In this document: positions 1 through 6,666 of the stretch, one piece after another
How the letters are laid out: the number at the start of each line of letters is the position of its first letter
Numbering within the stretch: position 1 is the stretch's first letter
Origin: Halobacteriales archaeon QH_7_69_31
GTDB lineage: Archaea; Halobacteriota; Halobacteria; Halobacteriales; Haloarculaceae
DNA: 34,148 nucleotides
Reading direction: 5' to 3'
NCBI GenBank assembly: GCA_003021745.1
Contig: PXQY01000071.1
Span: 1-34,148, forward strand
Notes under the pieces: generated by a model
Database searches by the model: none
Seen by the model: the letters and a program-made list of their open reading frames with translations, nothing else
What the model was told of the DNA's origin: nothing
Position numbers and translations under genes: made by a program

Positions 1-750
1 AATTCCAATCATCAAGAGCAGGAGCTGTACGAAGCGCTCGACGTACCGTGCCGGGAGGGGTTGGCGCAATCGTCGTCCACCGACCACACCGAGAAGCCCC
101 GGTCCTGCGACGACGACCGAGAGCCACAGGACCGACCGGGGACCATACAGGCCGAGCAGCCACGCGACCCCGACGCGGACGATCGATATGCCGAGTAAAA
201 CGAGAGCGACCACACCGACGAACGTCGAACGGTCGAGATCGAGACTGTCGAGAAAGGCCACGATGGGCACGCCGACGTTGCTCCCACCGAAAATCACCCC
301 GCCCACGAACCCGATACCGAGATCGACCCACCGGGTCGGGCGTGCATACGCTGCGAGCCGATCCATATCCGGTATCGACACGACGTCCTGACTGAAAGCT
401 ACGTAGGCAATAACGACGAGTCCGAGGACGAACATGAGCGGACGCGTCGGTATCCGACGCAACAGAACCATTCCGAGGAGTGTCCCCACTGTCGCAAAGA
501 CGATGAACCACTGAAACCGTCGAACGCACCGGCGTATGCCGGTTCGGTCGAGCTCTCCGACGAGGTCAATATTTGCGATAATAACGGGAATGATCATCAG
601 AACGACAGCCGTCTGTGGGTCGAGCACTACCGCCAACGTGGTGGTGCTGATGAGCGCATACCCGAAGCCAGTCACTCCGGTGACCAGTCCCCCAACGAAG
701 AGAATAGTTCCAATAAGGACGAACAGTTCTGGCGACACTCCGAGTATCAT
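1..750 (-). CDS. TauE/SafE-family membrane transporter, C-terminus cut by window edge
   Basis: Translating the minus strand from the ATG at 750 gives 250 uninterrupted codons that run off the left edge. The protein is almost entirely hydrophobic segments. It begins with a helix containing the TGVTGFGYALIS motif, and a second related motif (GGVIFGGSNVGVPIVAF) follows in the second half; this duplicated glycine-rich pattern is typical of TauE/SafE (DUF81) permeases. Known members export sulfite or sulfonates or take up small organic acids, but nothing here shows the substrate. The gene is downstream of, and in the same direction as, the SMC-like gene, separated by about 230 bp that contain a 22-bp tandem repeat, so it probably has its own promoter. 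The family call is good; the function is open. Confidence 0.8.
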   Translation of the reverse strand, partial: MILGVSPELFVLIGTILFVGGLVTGVTGFGYALISTTTLAVVLDPQTAVVLMIIPVIIANIDLVGELDRTGIRRCVRRFQWFIVFATVGTLLGMVLLRRIPTRPLMFVLGLVVIAYVAFSQDVVSIPDMDRLAAYARPTRWVDLGIGFVGGVIFGGSNVGVPIVAFLDSLDLDRSTFVGVVALVLLGISIVRVGVAWLLGLYGPRSVLWLSVVVAGPGLLGVVGGRRLRQPLPARYVERFVQLLLLMIGI

Positions 751-860
751 TGACCCACGTTCGGAAGCTCGCTTCTCGTTACCCGGGACATCCCTCTCGA
801 ATCCTCCTGTGTCCGATTACATCGATCCACCGATTCGACCGATTCTATTCGAAGCGTGGG

Positions 861-904
861 TATAGACCTGATGTTGGACCTATATAGACCTGAGGTCGGA
901 CCTA
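861..904. repeat. Tandem 22-bp direct repeat upstream of the TauE-like gene
   Basis: Two copies of a 22-bp unit lie head to tail (861-882 and 883-904), differing at two positions. Both start TATAGACCTGA and end GGACCTA. Unit 2 contains the palindrome GACCTgAGGTC. Twenty-two bp is about two helical turns, so both copies would present the same DNA face. The repeat lies 110-155 bp upstream of the TauE start and could be a regulator binding site, but no regulator is visible nearby. Confidence 0.75.
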
Positions 905-980
905 CTTATTCGTTACTCGGGAGTCCCATCGAGGGTCGATATGGCCATCCATCTCCGGGGGTAGAAACCGGGTCCCCGTG

Positions 981-2912
981 TCAGGCAGCGAGCGCGTCGG
1001 CAGGAACGTGCTCGTACTCCTCGTCGAGCGCTTCGGCGTCCTCCGGCAGCAACGCCACGACGAGGTACGGCGCGTAATCGGCGATATACTCGATGAGCGC
1101 ACCGATACGCTCCGAATCGATCGCTTCGAGCGAGTCCAGGAGCATCATCGGGACCGTCTCGTACACGTCGTGGACGAGATAGCCGGCGAGCGCGACCATC
1201 AGTCCGACCACGTCGCGCTCGCTCTCGCTCAACGTGTCGACCGTATCCTCATAGACGGCACCGTCCTCGGTCGTTCGAACGACGTGTAAGTCGAACGTAC
1301 TTCGCGAGATTTTCCGTCGCCCCTCGCGGCGTTCGTTTTCGGTCCGTTCGATCCACACGCGTTCGAGGTTTTCGTACCCGAGTAGGTCGAGTACGTCGGC
1401 GACGTGCTCGTTGAACGACTCGACCGACGCGCGCTCGAGGTCCTCGATACGCGTTCGGAGTGATTCGAGCTCCGCCGCCAGTTCGTCGTCCCGGGCGTCG
1501 AGCTGGTCACGTTCGTCTCCGAGAGCCTCCAGCGTCTCGATGGAGGTCTCGACGTCCGAGAGTTCCCGTTCGAGCCGCCCGCGCTCGTATTCGAGTTCAC
1601 TGAGACGCTGATACCGGTCGAGAAGGTCACTCTCGCGGAGTTCCTCGGTCTCTTCGATGCGCGCCTCCAGCATGGACACCTCCTCGCGGACGTCCCTGGC
1701 ATCAGCTTCGAGTTCCTCGATGCGGCCCTCTCGCCTGTCGAGTTCGGCGTCGACGTCCCGGAGCCGCGATTCGAGGCGCTCCTGGCGGTCCGTGACGGAG
1801 CGAAGGTCGTCGCGACGGTCACGTAGCTCCTCGAGCCGGTCGCGCGTCTCCGCCCGCTCGCTCCGTTTCTCGTCGACGAGCGTCTCGAACTCGCACAGTC
1901 GGTCCCTGATGTCGCCGGTCGTCACCTCGCTGCCACAGGTCCAGCACTCGACGGTTTTCGCGTCCGGATCGAGTTCCGCGGTGACGTCGTCGGTCGGTTC
2001 GGCGCCCGGAAGGTCGGGACATCCATCGTCGAGGAGATCGCCGGTGAACTCGACGATCGCAGCGAGGTCACCCACGGCATCGTCGTACGCACGCTCGCGC
2101 TCCTGTAGCCGCGTCAGTTCCTGCTCGATCCGTTCCAGTTCCGCGTCCTGTGTGGTGAGCTCTGCGAGCTCGGCCTCGAGTTCGGCGCGCTCCTCCCGAA
2201 GCGCCTCGATGCTCGTTTCCTGGGTCTCGATGTCGTCGCGAACGGAGCGAAGCCGGTGCCGGGTCTCTTCGAGTTCGTCGATGGCCTCCTGGGCGGCTTC
2301 TGCCGTGTCCGGGTCGGCGTCGTACTCGTCGACGGTCGATCGAACCGCGTCCAGCTCGTCGTCGAGATCCGCCAACTCCTCCTGCAGTTCCGCCCGGCGC
2401 GTTTCCAGCCTGGGGAGCTGGTCGCGTTCGCGGTCGATCTCGTCGAGCCGATCGCGGACCTCACGACGTTCCCCTTCGATGCGTCGAATCCGCGCTTCGA
2501 TGGCGTCGGTGTCGACGGGTCGCATCAACACCTCCCGAAGGTCCTCGCCGCGTTCGACGGCCCGTCGAGCCGGATTGGCTTCGAGAAGCGACGCGAAACA
2601 GTCGACAGTCTCCGTGGCGTCCGTATACGGATCTCCCTCGGCCCGAACCTCACCGCCATGTCGCACATATCGCCGCGTGTACTCGGAGCCCTCGAGTGTC
2701 AGCGTCACCGACCCGTCGTCGGCGTCGCTTTTCAGCGTGGGGCCTGTTCCGCCGAGCACACCAGAAAGGGCAGTCAACAACGACGTCCGGTTCGTCGCGT
2801 TCCGGCCCGCGAGGACCGTCACACCGGGTCGAAACGTCACCTCGCAGGTATCGATTCCGCCGAGGTTCCGCACGGTGACGGTCGCAGTCTGTTTGTCGGC
2901 CTGCTGTGGCAT
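981..2912 (-). CDS. Archaea-specific SMC-related protein (Rad50/SMC-like ATPase)
   Basis: The product has 643 residues with SMC/Rad50 layout. The N-terminal ATPase half carries a variant P-loop at 36-44 (GRNATNRTS), where the usual GK is NR. A long charged coiled coil runs from about 135 to 290. A hinge-like segment carries a CxxC pair (C323, C326) resembling a zinc hook. A second coiled coil spans about 335-530. The C-terminal half has the signature-like TLSESERDVVGLMVALAGY and a Walker B-like MMLLDSLEAID. This matches the haloarchaeal SMC-related family found next to rdfA. The ATG at 2912 is preferred over the TTG two codons upstream, because family members start just before the TVTVRNLGGI strand. 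It is probably a DNA- or chromosome-associated ATPase; its exact role is unknown. Its usual upstream partner, rdfA, is now about 2.35 kb away beyond an insertion, and the left end of the insertion lies only 50 bp from this start, so its original promoter or co-transcription may be lost. Confidence 0.88.
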   Translation of the reverse strand: MPQQADKQTATVTVRNLGGIDTCEVTFRPGVTVLAGRNATNRTSLLTALSGVLGGTGPTLKSDADDGSVTLTLEGSEYTRRYVRHGGEVRAEGDPYTDATETVDCFASLLEANPARRAVERGEDLREVLMRPVDTDAIEARIRRIEGERREVRDRLDEIDRERDQLPRLETRRAELQEELADLDDELDAVRSTVDEYDADPDTAEAAQEAIDELEETRHRLRSVRDDIETQETSIEALREERAELEAELAELTTQDAELERIEQELTRLQERERAYDDAVGDLAAIVEFTGDLLDDGCPDLPGAEPTDDVTAELDPDAKTVECWTCGSEVTTGDIRDRLCEFETLVDEKRSERAETRDRLEELRDRRDDLRSVTDRQERLESRLRDVDAELDRREGRIEELEADARDVREEVSMLEARIEETEELRESDLLDRYQRLSELEYERGRLERELSDVETSIETLEALGDERDQLDARDDELAAELESLRTRIEDLERASVESFNEHVADVLDLLGYENLERVWIERTENERREGRRKISRSTFDLHVVRTTEDGAVYEDTVDTLSESERDVVGLMVALAGYLVHDVYETVPMMLLDSLEAIDSERIGALIEYIADYAPYLVVALLPEDAEALDEEYEHVPADALAA

Positions 2913-3003
2913 ACGCAATTTTTATCGCTAACAACTCTTGAGTGGTTGGGTTTCGATGGGTCGTGTTAAGATAAGAGTGAGGCGGTCAGAGTTTCGAGTG
3001 CCT

Positions 3004-3387
3004 ATGCCCGAAACCGACCGCCTCATCGAGTTTAGCGATTGGATTGATTTGGAGTTTGTGGAGCGCGAGCGGAACCCGAGCAGATCATTGAAGTTGGTAT
3101 TCAGTTGCATCTGGCGGGATTGTCGCTGTCGAATACCAAACAATATCTAGAACGATTGGGTGTCGAACGGAGTCGGACAGCGATCCACGACTGGGTGAAC
3201 AAAGCCGATCTACAGCCCGAGCCCGACGCGACCCCGAATCAGATTGCGGTCGACGAAACGGTGATTCGAGTGAATGGCCACCGCGAATGGCTGTACGCCG
3301 TCATCAGAAGTCGAGACTTCTGATCGGCGAGGGGGCTTCGCTCTTGTCAACGCGGTCGATCCAGCCACGAACAAGCTCCTTCACGTT
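3004..3387 (+). pseudogene. IS6-family transposase, frameshifted, interrupted and truncated
   Basis: The ATG at 3004 opens MPETDRLIEF and continues to VERERNP. One base is then missing relative to the second copy (GAGCGGAACCCGAG against GAGCGGACACCCGAG), and the reading continues in another frame as EQIIEVGIQLHLAGLSLSNT. That frame runs through the DNA-binding region and the first catalytic Asp (VDETVIRVN) to WLYAV, where 52 bp have been inserted with a stop codon. Transposase sequence resumes briefly as VDPATNKLLHV and then ends. The second Asp and the Glu of the DDE triad are absent, so the product cannot be active. Confidence 0.82.
3300..3351. repeat. 52-bp hairpin-bearing insertion inside the transposase
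   Basis: Compared with the second IS6 copy, 52 extra bases lie between codons for WLYA and VDP. They contain a perfect 10-bp inverted repeat, ATCAGAAGTC/GACTTCTGAT (3303-3312 and 3315-3324), with a 2-nt loop, and end in ...CTTGTCAAC. A sub-terminal hairpin followed by a TCAA-type end resembles the right end of IS200/IS605-family elements, so this may be a palindromic miniature element or a leftover right end. That assignment is inference. Confidence 0.55.
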
Positions 3388-3623
3388 CTGACGATGGTCG
3401 AGAACCTCGGCGGCCAGATCGATCACCCGGACGTGCTCAACGAGCGTGTTATCCTCGGGACCTTCCCGAGGAAGTGGGTAAACCGCGAGGCCGCGTTCTG
3501 TCGAACGATCGCGTTCAAGGACCTCTGAACGGCTGTCGATCTCTCTTTGTGCGACTCGCTGCGGGCAACACTGGCTACTCGGTTCCCGTTCGCTGTCAAA
3601 GAAGTGTCCGGTTTCCCGGGTCG
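3388..3623. other. Unassigned stretch between the IS remnant and the SDR gene
   Basis: About 235 bp with no gene I can support. A minus-strand frame reads through it with protein-like composition, but it has no start of its own and its continuation overlaps the SDR gene out of frame. It is probably debris left when the right half of the IS6 copy was lost, and it contains the 3' end of the SDR transcript. Confidence 0.4.
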
Positions 3624-4361
3624 CTACTCGGCGAGGTATCCGCCGTCGACGACGACCTCCGAACCGGTCATGAACGTTGCCTCGTCGCTTGCAAGGAACG
3701 CCACGACGTTCGCGACCTCCTCCGGTTCGCCCAACCTGTTCATCGGGGTCTTGTCGAGGATCGCCTGAATCGTCTCCTCGTCCTGGTCGAGTGTCATGTC
3801 GGTCGCGATAGCTCCTGGATGCAGTGAGTTGACCCGGACGTTCTCTTCGGCCCACGTGACGGCACCGTTTTTCGACATGTTGCGGACCGCGCCCTTCGAG
3901 GCATGGTACGCCGGTGCGCCCTCGGTGGCCACGGTTCCCCAGATCGACGAACTGTTGACGATCGATCCGCCACCTGTCTCACTCATCAGCGGCGCAGCGT
4001 TCCTCATTCCGAGGAAGACCCCCGTCTCGTTGACCTCCCGATCCCGCTTCCAGTTCTCGAGGTCGAAATCCTCGATGCTCCCGTGAGTGAGTACCCCGGC
4101 GTTGTTGAACAGCACGTCGAGCTGGCCGTACTCCTGTTCGATGTGGTCGATCGCTGCCTCCCAGGAGTCCTCGTCCGTCACGTCGAGTTCAATGAAATCA
4201 CACTGCGCTATGATGTCCGTGTCGGGCTCGTCCTGAACGTCGCCCACGACGACCTCCGCACCTTCCTCGAGAAATTCCCCAGCAGTTGTATGGCCGATGC
4301 CCTGGGCACCGCCTGTAATCAACGCAACTTTACCACTAAGTCTGCCGTTCTCCGTCGACAT
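3624..4361 (-). CDS. Short-chain dehydrogenase/reductase (SDR), NAD(H)-type
   Basis: The product is 245 residues, the usual length for a classical SDR. The nucleotide-binding motif TGGAQGIG is at 17-24, and Asp41 at the end of the second strand favours NAD(H) over NADP(H). NNAG is at 86-89. The catalytic residues are Asn111, Ser139, Tyr152 and Lys156 (YHASK). The C-terminus GSEVVVDGGYLAE is typical of the family. The ATG at 4361 is chosen over upstream in-frame starts because the family begins a few residues before the first strand and an AT box lies 29 bp upstream. The substrate, presumably an alcohol or sugar, cannot be told. The gene sits alone between two IS6-family copies and looks like cargo of that structure. 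Confidence 0.9.
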   Translation of the reverse strand: MSTENGRLSGKVALITGGAQGIGHTTAGEFLEEGAEVVVGDVQDEPDTDIIAQCDFIELDVTDEDSWEAAIDHIEQEYGQLDVLFNNAGVLTHGSIEDFDLENWKRDREVNETGVFLGMRNAAPLMSETGGGSIVNSSSIWGTVATEGAPAYHASKGAVRNMSKNGAVTWAEENVRVNSLHPGAIATDMTLDQDEETIQAILDKTPMNRLGEPEEVANVVAFLASDEATFMTGSEVVVDGGYLAE

Positions 4362-4386
4362 AGCGATATACATAACATGAGTAAGT

Positions 4387-4394
4387 CTATTAAA
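4387..4394 (-). promoter_or_regulatory. Probable TATA box for the SDR gene
   Basis: On the minus strand TTTAATAG is centred about 29 bp before the SDR ATG at 4361. In haloarchaea this spacing puts the transcription start at or next to the start codon, giving a leaderless mRNA. Confidence 0.45.
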
Positions 4395-4416
4395 CATTCT
4401 GCCTCTCCGTATCGCG

Positions 4417-5105
4417 GTGTTTAGTTAAGCTTGCAGCGTGAGGCGGGAGAACTTCGTGCTGGTTCATGCCAGAAATCGCCCGCCTCGCTGGAGTTAGGGG
4501 GTGGATAGATTTGGAATTTGTGGAGCGCGAGCGGACACCCGAGCAAGCGATGGCGTTGGGTATTTAGTCGCATCTTGCGGGACTGTCGTTGTCGAATACC
4601 GTCGATCTGCTCGACTCCCTGGGTGTCCAGCGGAGTCGGAAGGCGATCCACGATTGGGTCCAGAAAGCCGATTTACAGCCAGACTCCGGCCGATCTCCGA
4701 ATCAGGTTGCGGTCGACGAAACGGTGATTCGGATCAACGACCAGCAGTACTGGCTGTATGCTGCCGCCGATCCCAAGACGAACGATCTGCTTCACGTCCG
4801 GTTATTTTCCACGACAACCACCGCCCTCACCGAAATCTTTCTCCGCGAACTGCGGCAAAAACACGATGTCGAAACCGCCGTGTTTCTCGTCGATGACGCT
4901 CACCACCTCCAAACTGCACTGCACCGAGCTGGGCTCCGATTTCAGGTGTGTCGCCACGGAAATCGGAACGCTGTCGAACGAATCTTCCGAGAGCTGAAGC
5001 GCCGAACCTCGTCATTCTCGAACTGCTTCAGCCACGTCGAACCCAGCACCGCCGAATCATGGCTCCAAGCGTTCGCCCGCTGGCACAATGCCACTAACTA
5101 AACAC
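4417..5105 (+). mobile_element. IS6-family insertion sequence, full length
   Basis: A 689-bp element bounded by perfect 11-bp inverted repeats: GTGTTTAGTTA at 4417-4427 and TAACTAAACAC at 5095-5105. It contains one transposase frame whose stop codon lies in the right repeat, as is normal for compact IS6 elements. The flanking 8-mers (GTATCGCG and GATCTTTC) do not match, so there is no target duplication around this copy alone. That is expected if it moved as one end of a larger unit or if a recombination took place. Confidence 0.85.
4466..5101 (+). pseudogene. IS6-family transposase with one internal stop codon
   Basis: The frame from the ATG at 4466 runs 211 codons to the TAA at 5099-5101. 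It is broken only by TAG at 4565-4567 (codon 34), where the first copy has CAG (GIQ versus GI-stop). The remainder is complete: helix-turn-helix region (LSLSNTVDLLDSLGV), first Asp (VDETVIRIN), second Asp (VFLVDDAHH), and Glu in NAVERIFRELKRRT. A start at or after 4589 would skip the N-terminal part of the DNA-binding region. It is therefore probably inactive, but one base change from intact, which suggests recent arrival. Confidence 0.85.
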
Positions 5106-5181
5106 GATCTTTCGATGGGACCGCCCTCTTATTCGAAGCGCGTCCGGGTATTTCTTCAAGAACAGGGATTTATATCTAAAT

Positions 5182-5235
5182 GATAAAACGATCCGGTCGA
5201 TGAACAGGCGGTGCGGCGATAAAACGATCCGCTCG
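5182..5235. repeat. Pair of 18-bp direct repeats, 36-bp period
   Basis: GATAAAACGATCCG[G/C]TCG occurs at 5182-5199 and 5218-5235 with one mismatch. The pair lies in the 156 bp between the right end of the IS6 copy and the 3' end of rdfA. Its meaning is unknown; a protein-binding site or part of the original rdfA-SMC intergenic region are options. Confidence 0.6.
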
Positions 5236-5261
5236 TGGGACTCTGTCACAGTCGACGATCG

Positions 5262-5888
5262 TCAGGATTCATCGGTCGAACGATCGGAGCGGTCGCTGCC
5301 GTCACACTCGCAGCCACCTCGGTCGAGAAGTTCAGCCACCCGGTAGGTCTCGCCACACCCGGTACACGTGATCCGGACGGTCTGGGTCACGTCGAGATCG
5401 TCAGTCGCGAGTCGATCCGCACTGCGTAGCTGGTCGAGCGTCTGTTCGATCACGGCTTTCGAGCGCGATTCCGCCCAGTTGATGTTTCGGGTGGCCCGCT
5501 CGACGTCGATACAACTCCGGCGGCTCGTATCCACGTCGAGACATTCCTTCAGGTGGTCACGGACCGTCTGGTGGGACACGAAGTCCTTCTCGACCGTCTC
5601 GATATCAATTCCCGCCCGTTCCAACCTCGACCGCAGTTCCGCCTGCCGGCCGGAACTCACCTCCTCGTCCCGGAGCAACCGATAGATGTTCTCCGGATCA
5701 CCGACGACGTCCGCATCAGCGTCGGCCAGCGCACGTTCCAGCACGCGTTCGTTGACGAATCCCTGGAGATCGCGGAGACTCGCCCCGTCCGCTCGGCGGC
5801 GACACAGATCCTCGTCCAGCTCCGAGAGGTCGTACTTCGCGGAGTCTCGACCGATCTTACAGCAGGTATGTCCCGAACTATCGCCCAT
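5262..5888 (-). CDS. rdfA: Rod-determining factor RdfA
   Basis: The product is 208 residues and matches the haloarchaeal RdfA family, which in Haloferax is needed for the switch to rod-shaped cells. Recognisable blocks are KYDLSELDEDL near the N-terminus, GASLRDLQGFVNERVLERAL, NIYRLLRDEEVSSGRQAELR, ERAGIDIETVEKDFVSHQTV, and a C-terminal zinc-ribbon-like CTGCGETYRVAELLDRGGCEC. The ATG at 5888 is chosen because GGTGGT lies just upstream and because the start overlaps the stop of an upstream ORF (TGATG); GTG codons at 5897 and 5894 are alternatives. RdfA genes are commonly followed directly by the SMC-related gene, but here an IS6-bounded segment intervenes. The family assignment is firm; the molecular mechanism is unknown. 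Confidence 0.87.
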   Translation of the reverse strand: MGDSSGHTCCKIGRDSAKYDLSELDEDLCRRRADGASLRDLQGFVNERVLERALADADADVVGDPENIYRLLRDEEVSSGRQAELRSRLERAGIDIETVEKDFVSHQTVRDHLKECLDVDTSRRSCIDVERATRNINWAESRSKAVIEQTLDQLRSADRLATDDLDVTQTVRITCTGCGETYRVAELLDRGGCECDGSDRSDRSTDES

Positions 5889-5986
5889 CAGCACCACCTC
5901 GCTGGGCGTGTCGAAGGCGACCGTGGCTCATCTGACTCTCGTCGGCAGAGGGCGACCGGTAGGACGCCGACGAGATCGGGGTTCAT
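5888..5986 (-). CDS. 32-residue upstream ORF ending on the rdfA start codon
   Basis: The ATG at 5986 opens MNPDLVGVLPVALCRRE and ends, 32 residues in, at a TGA that shares its A with the rdfA ATG (TGATG). A TATA-like box lies about 27 bp upstream, so a leaderless transcript would start at this ATG and ribosomes could reach rdfA only by termination-reinitiation or through the internal GGTGGT site. The peptide has no recognised family. It may be a regulatory leader ORF rather than a functional protein. Confidence 0.4.
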   Translation of the reverse strand: MNPDLVGVLPVALCRRESDEPRSPSTRPARWC

Positions 5987-6009
5987 ACGCGTCTCTTGGC
6001 CGCATAGGG

Positions 6010-6019
6010 ATAAAATACT
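6010..6019 (-). promoter_or_regulatory. Probable TATA box for rdfA and its upstream ORF
   Basis: AGTATTTTAT on the minus strand is centred about 28 bp before the ATG at 5986, the normal haloarchaeal spacing for a leaderless start. Confidence 0.5.
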
Positions 6020-6072
6020 ACCTGGCGCTGGGGTGTCGGTCACGGACTCCAGAGCCACCGAGCGATGATAGG

Positions 6073-6080
6073 TTTATAAG
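6073..6080 (+). promoter_or_regulatory. Probable TATA box for the FAD/CDGSH operon
   Basis: TTTATAAG is centred about 28 bp before the ATG at 6105, predicting a leaderless mRNA. Confidence 0.6.
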
Positions 6081-6104
6081 AAAGCCGGCCGATATAGGTT
6101 CCGT

Positions 6105-6662
6105 ATGTCCACCGTAGCAGTCGTCGGCGGCGGCCCTGCCGGCTCGAGTGCGGCGTTGTTCACGGCGAAAAACGGTCTCGACACCGTCCTCTTCGATACG
6201 GACGAGACGTGGATGCACAAAGCACATCTGTTCAACTATCTCGGTCTCGAGAGCATCGACGGCGATGCGTTCATGGAGACGGCCCACGACCAGGTCGACG
6301 AGTTCGGCGTCGACCGCCACCAGGGGGAAGCGGTCACGGGTGTCGAAGCGAGCGGTGATGGATTCTCGATCGCCACCGACGCCGACGAATACACTGCCGA
6401 GTACGTCGTGCTCGCGACCGGAGCGAACCGTGGTCTCGCCGAGGAACTCGGGTGTGCGTTCACCGACGACGATGTCGTCGAGGTCGACGTGACGATGGAG
6501 ACCAGCGTCGCCGACGCCTACGCCACGGGTGCGATGGTACGGGCCGAGGAGTGGCAAGCAGTCATCTCCGCCGGTGACGGCGCCGCCGCCGCGCTGAACG
6601 TCCTCACCAAAGAGAAGGGCGAACACTTCCACGACTTCGACACGCCCGCCGACGCCGAGTGA
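6105..6662 (+). CDS. Short FAD-dependent oxidoreductase, thioredoxin-reductase-like
   Basis: The product is 185 residues. An N-terminal Rossmann motif (VVGGGPAGSSAA) binds FAD. A second motif, VVLATGANRGLAEELG, and the C-terminal YATGAMVRAEEWQAVISAGDGAAAALNVL resemble the FAD domain end of thioredoxin-reductase-like proteins, where the latter segment contacts the flavin. The separate NAD(P)H domain and the redox CxxC of true thioredoxin reductase are both missing. The gene is followed after 4 bp by a CDGSH/ferredoxin-type protein, which suggests the two work as an electron-transfer pair. The substrate is unknown. Confidence 0.85.
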   Translation: MSTVAVVGGGPAGSSAALFTAKNGLDTVLFDTDETWMHKAHLFNYLGLESIDGDAFMETAHDQVDEFGVDRHQGEAVTGVEASGDGFSIATDADEYTAEYVVLATGANRGLAEELGCAFTDDDVVEVDVTMETSVADAYATGAMVRAEEWQAVISAGDGAAAALNVLTKEKGEHFHDFDTPADAE

Positions 6663-6666
6663 ACCC

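Larger units (their letters stand above)
2963..3387 (+). mobile_element. Decayed IS6-family insertion sequence, left part only
   Basis: The left terminal repeat begins GTGTTAAGATAAG at 2963 and resembles the ends of the second copy at 4417 and 5105. The transposase follows at 3004 but loses similarity to the second copy after the LLHV segment near 3387. The right half and right terminal repeat are missing. A 52-bp insertion interrupts the coding part. This copy forms the left boundary of the segment that separates rdfA from the SMC-like gene. Confidence 0.8.

Noticed and set aside
1657-2931. 424-residue plus-strand frame opposite the SMC-like gene
   Set aside because: Ser/Arg-rich composition is the usual antisense shadow of acidic coiled-coil coding sequence.
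4409-5113. Target-site duplication around the full-length IS6 copy
   Set aside because: Flanking 8-mers GTATCGCG and GATCTTTC do not match.
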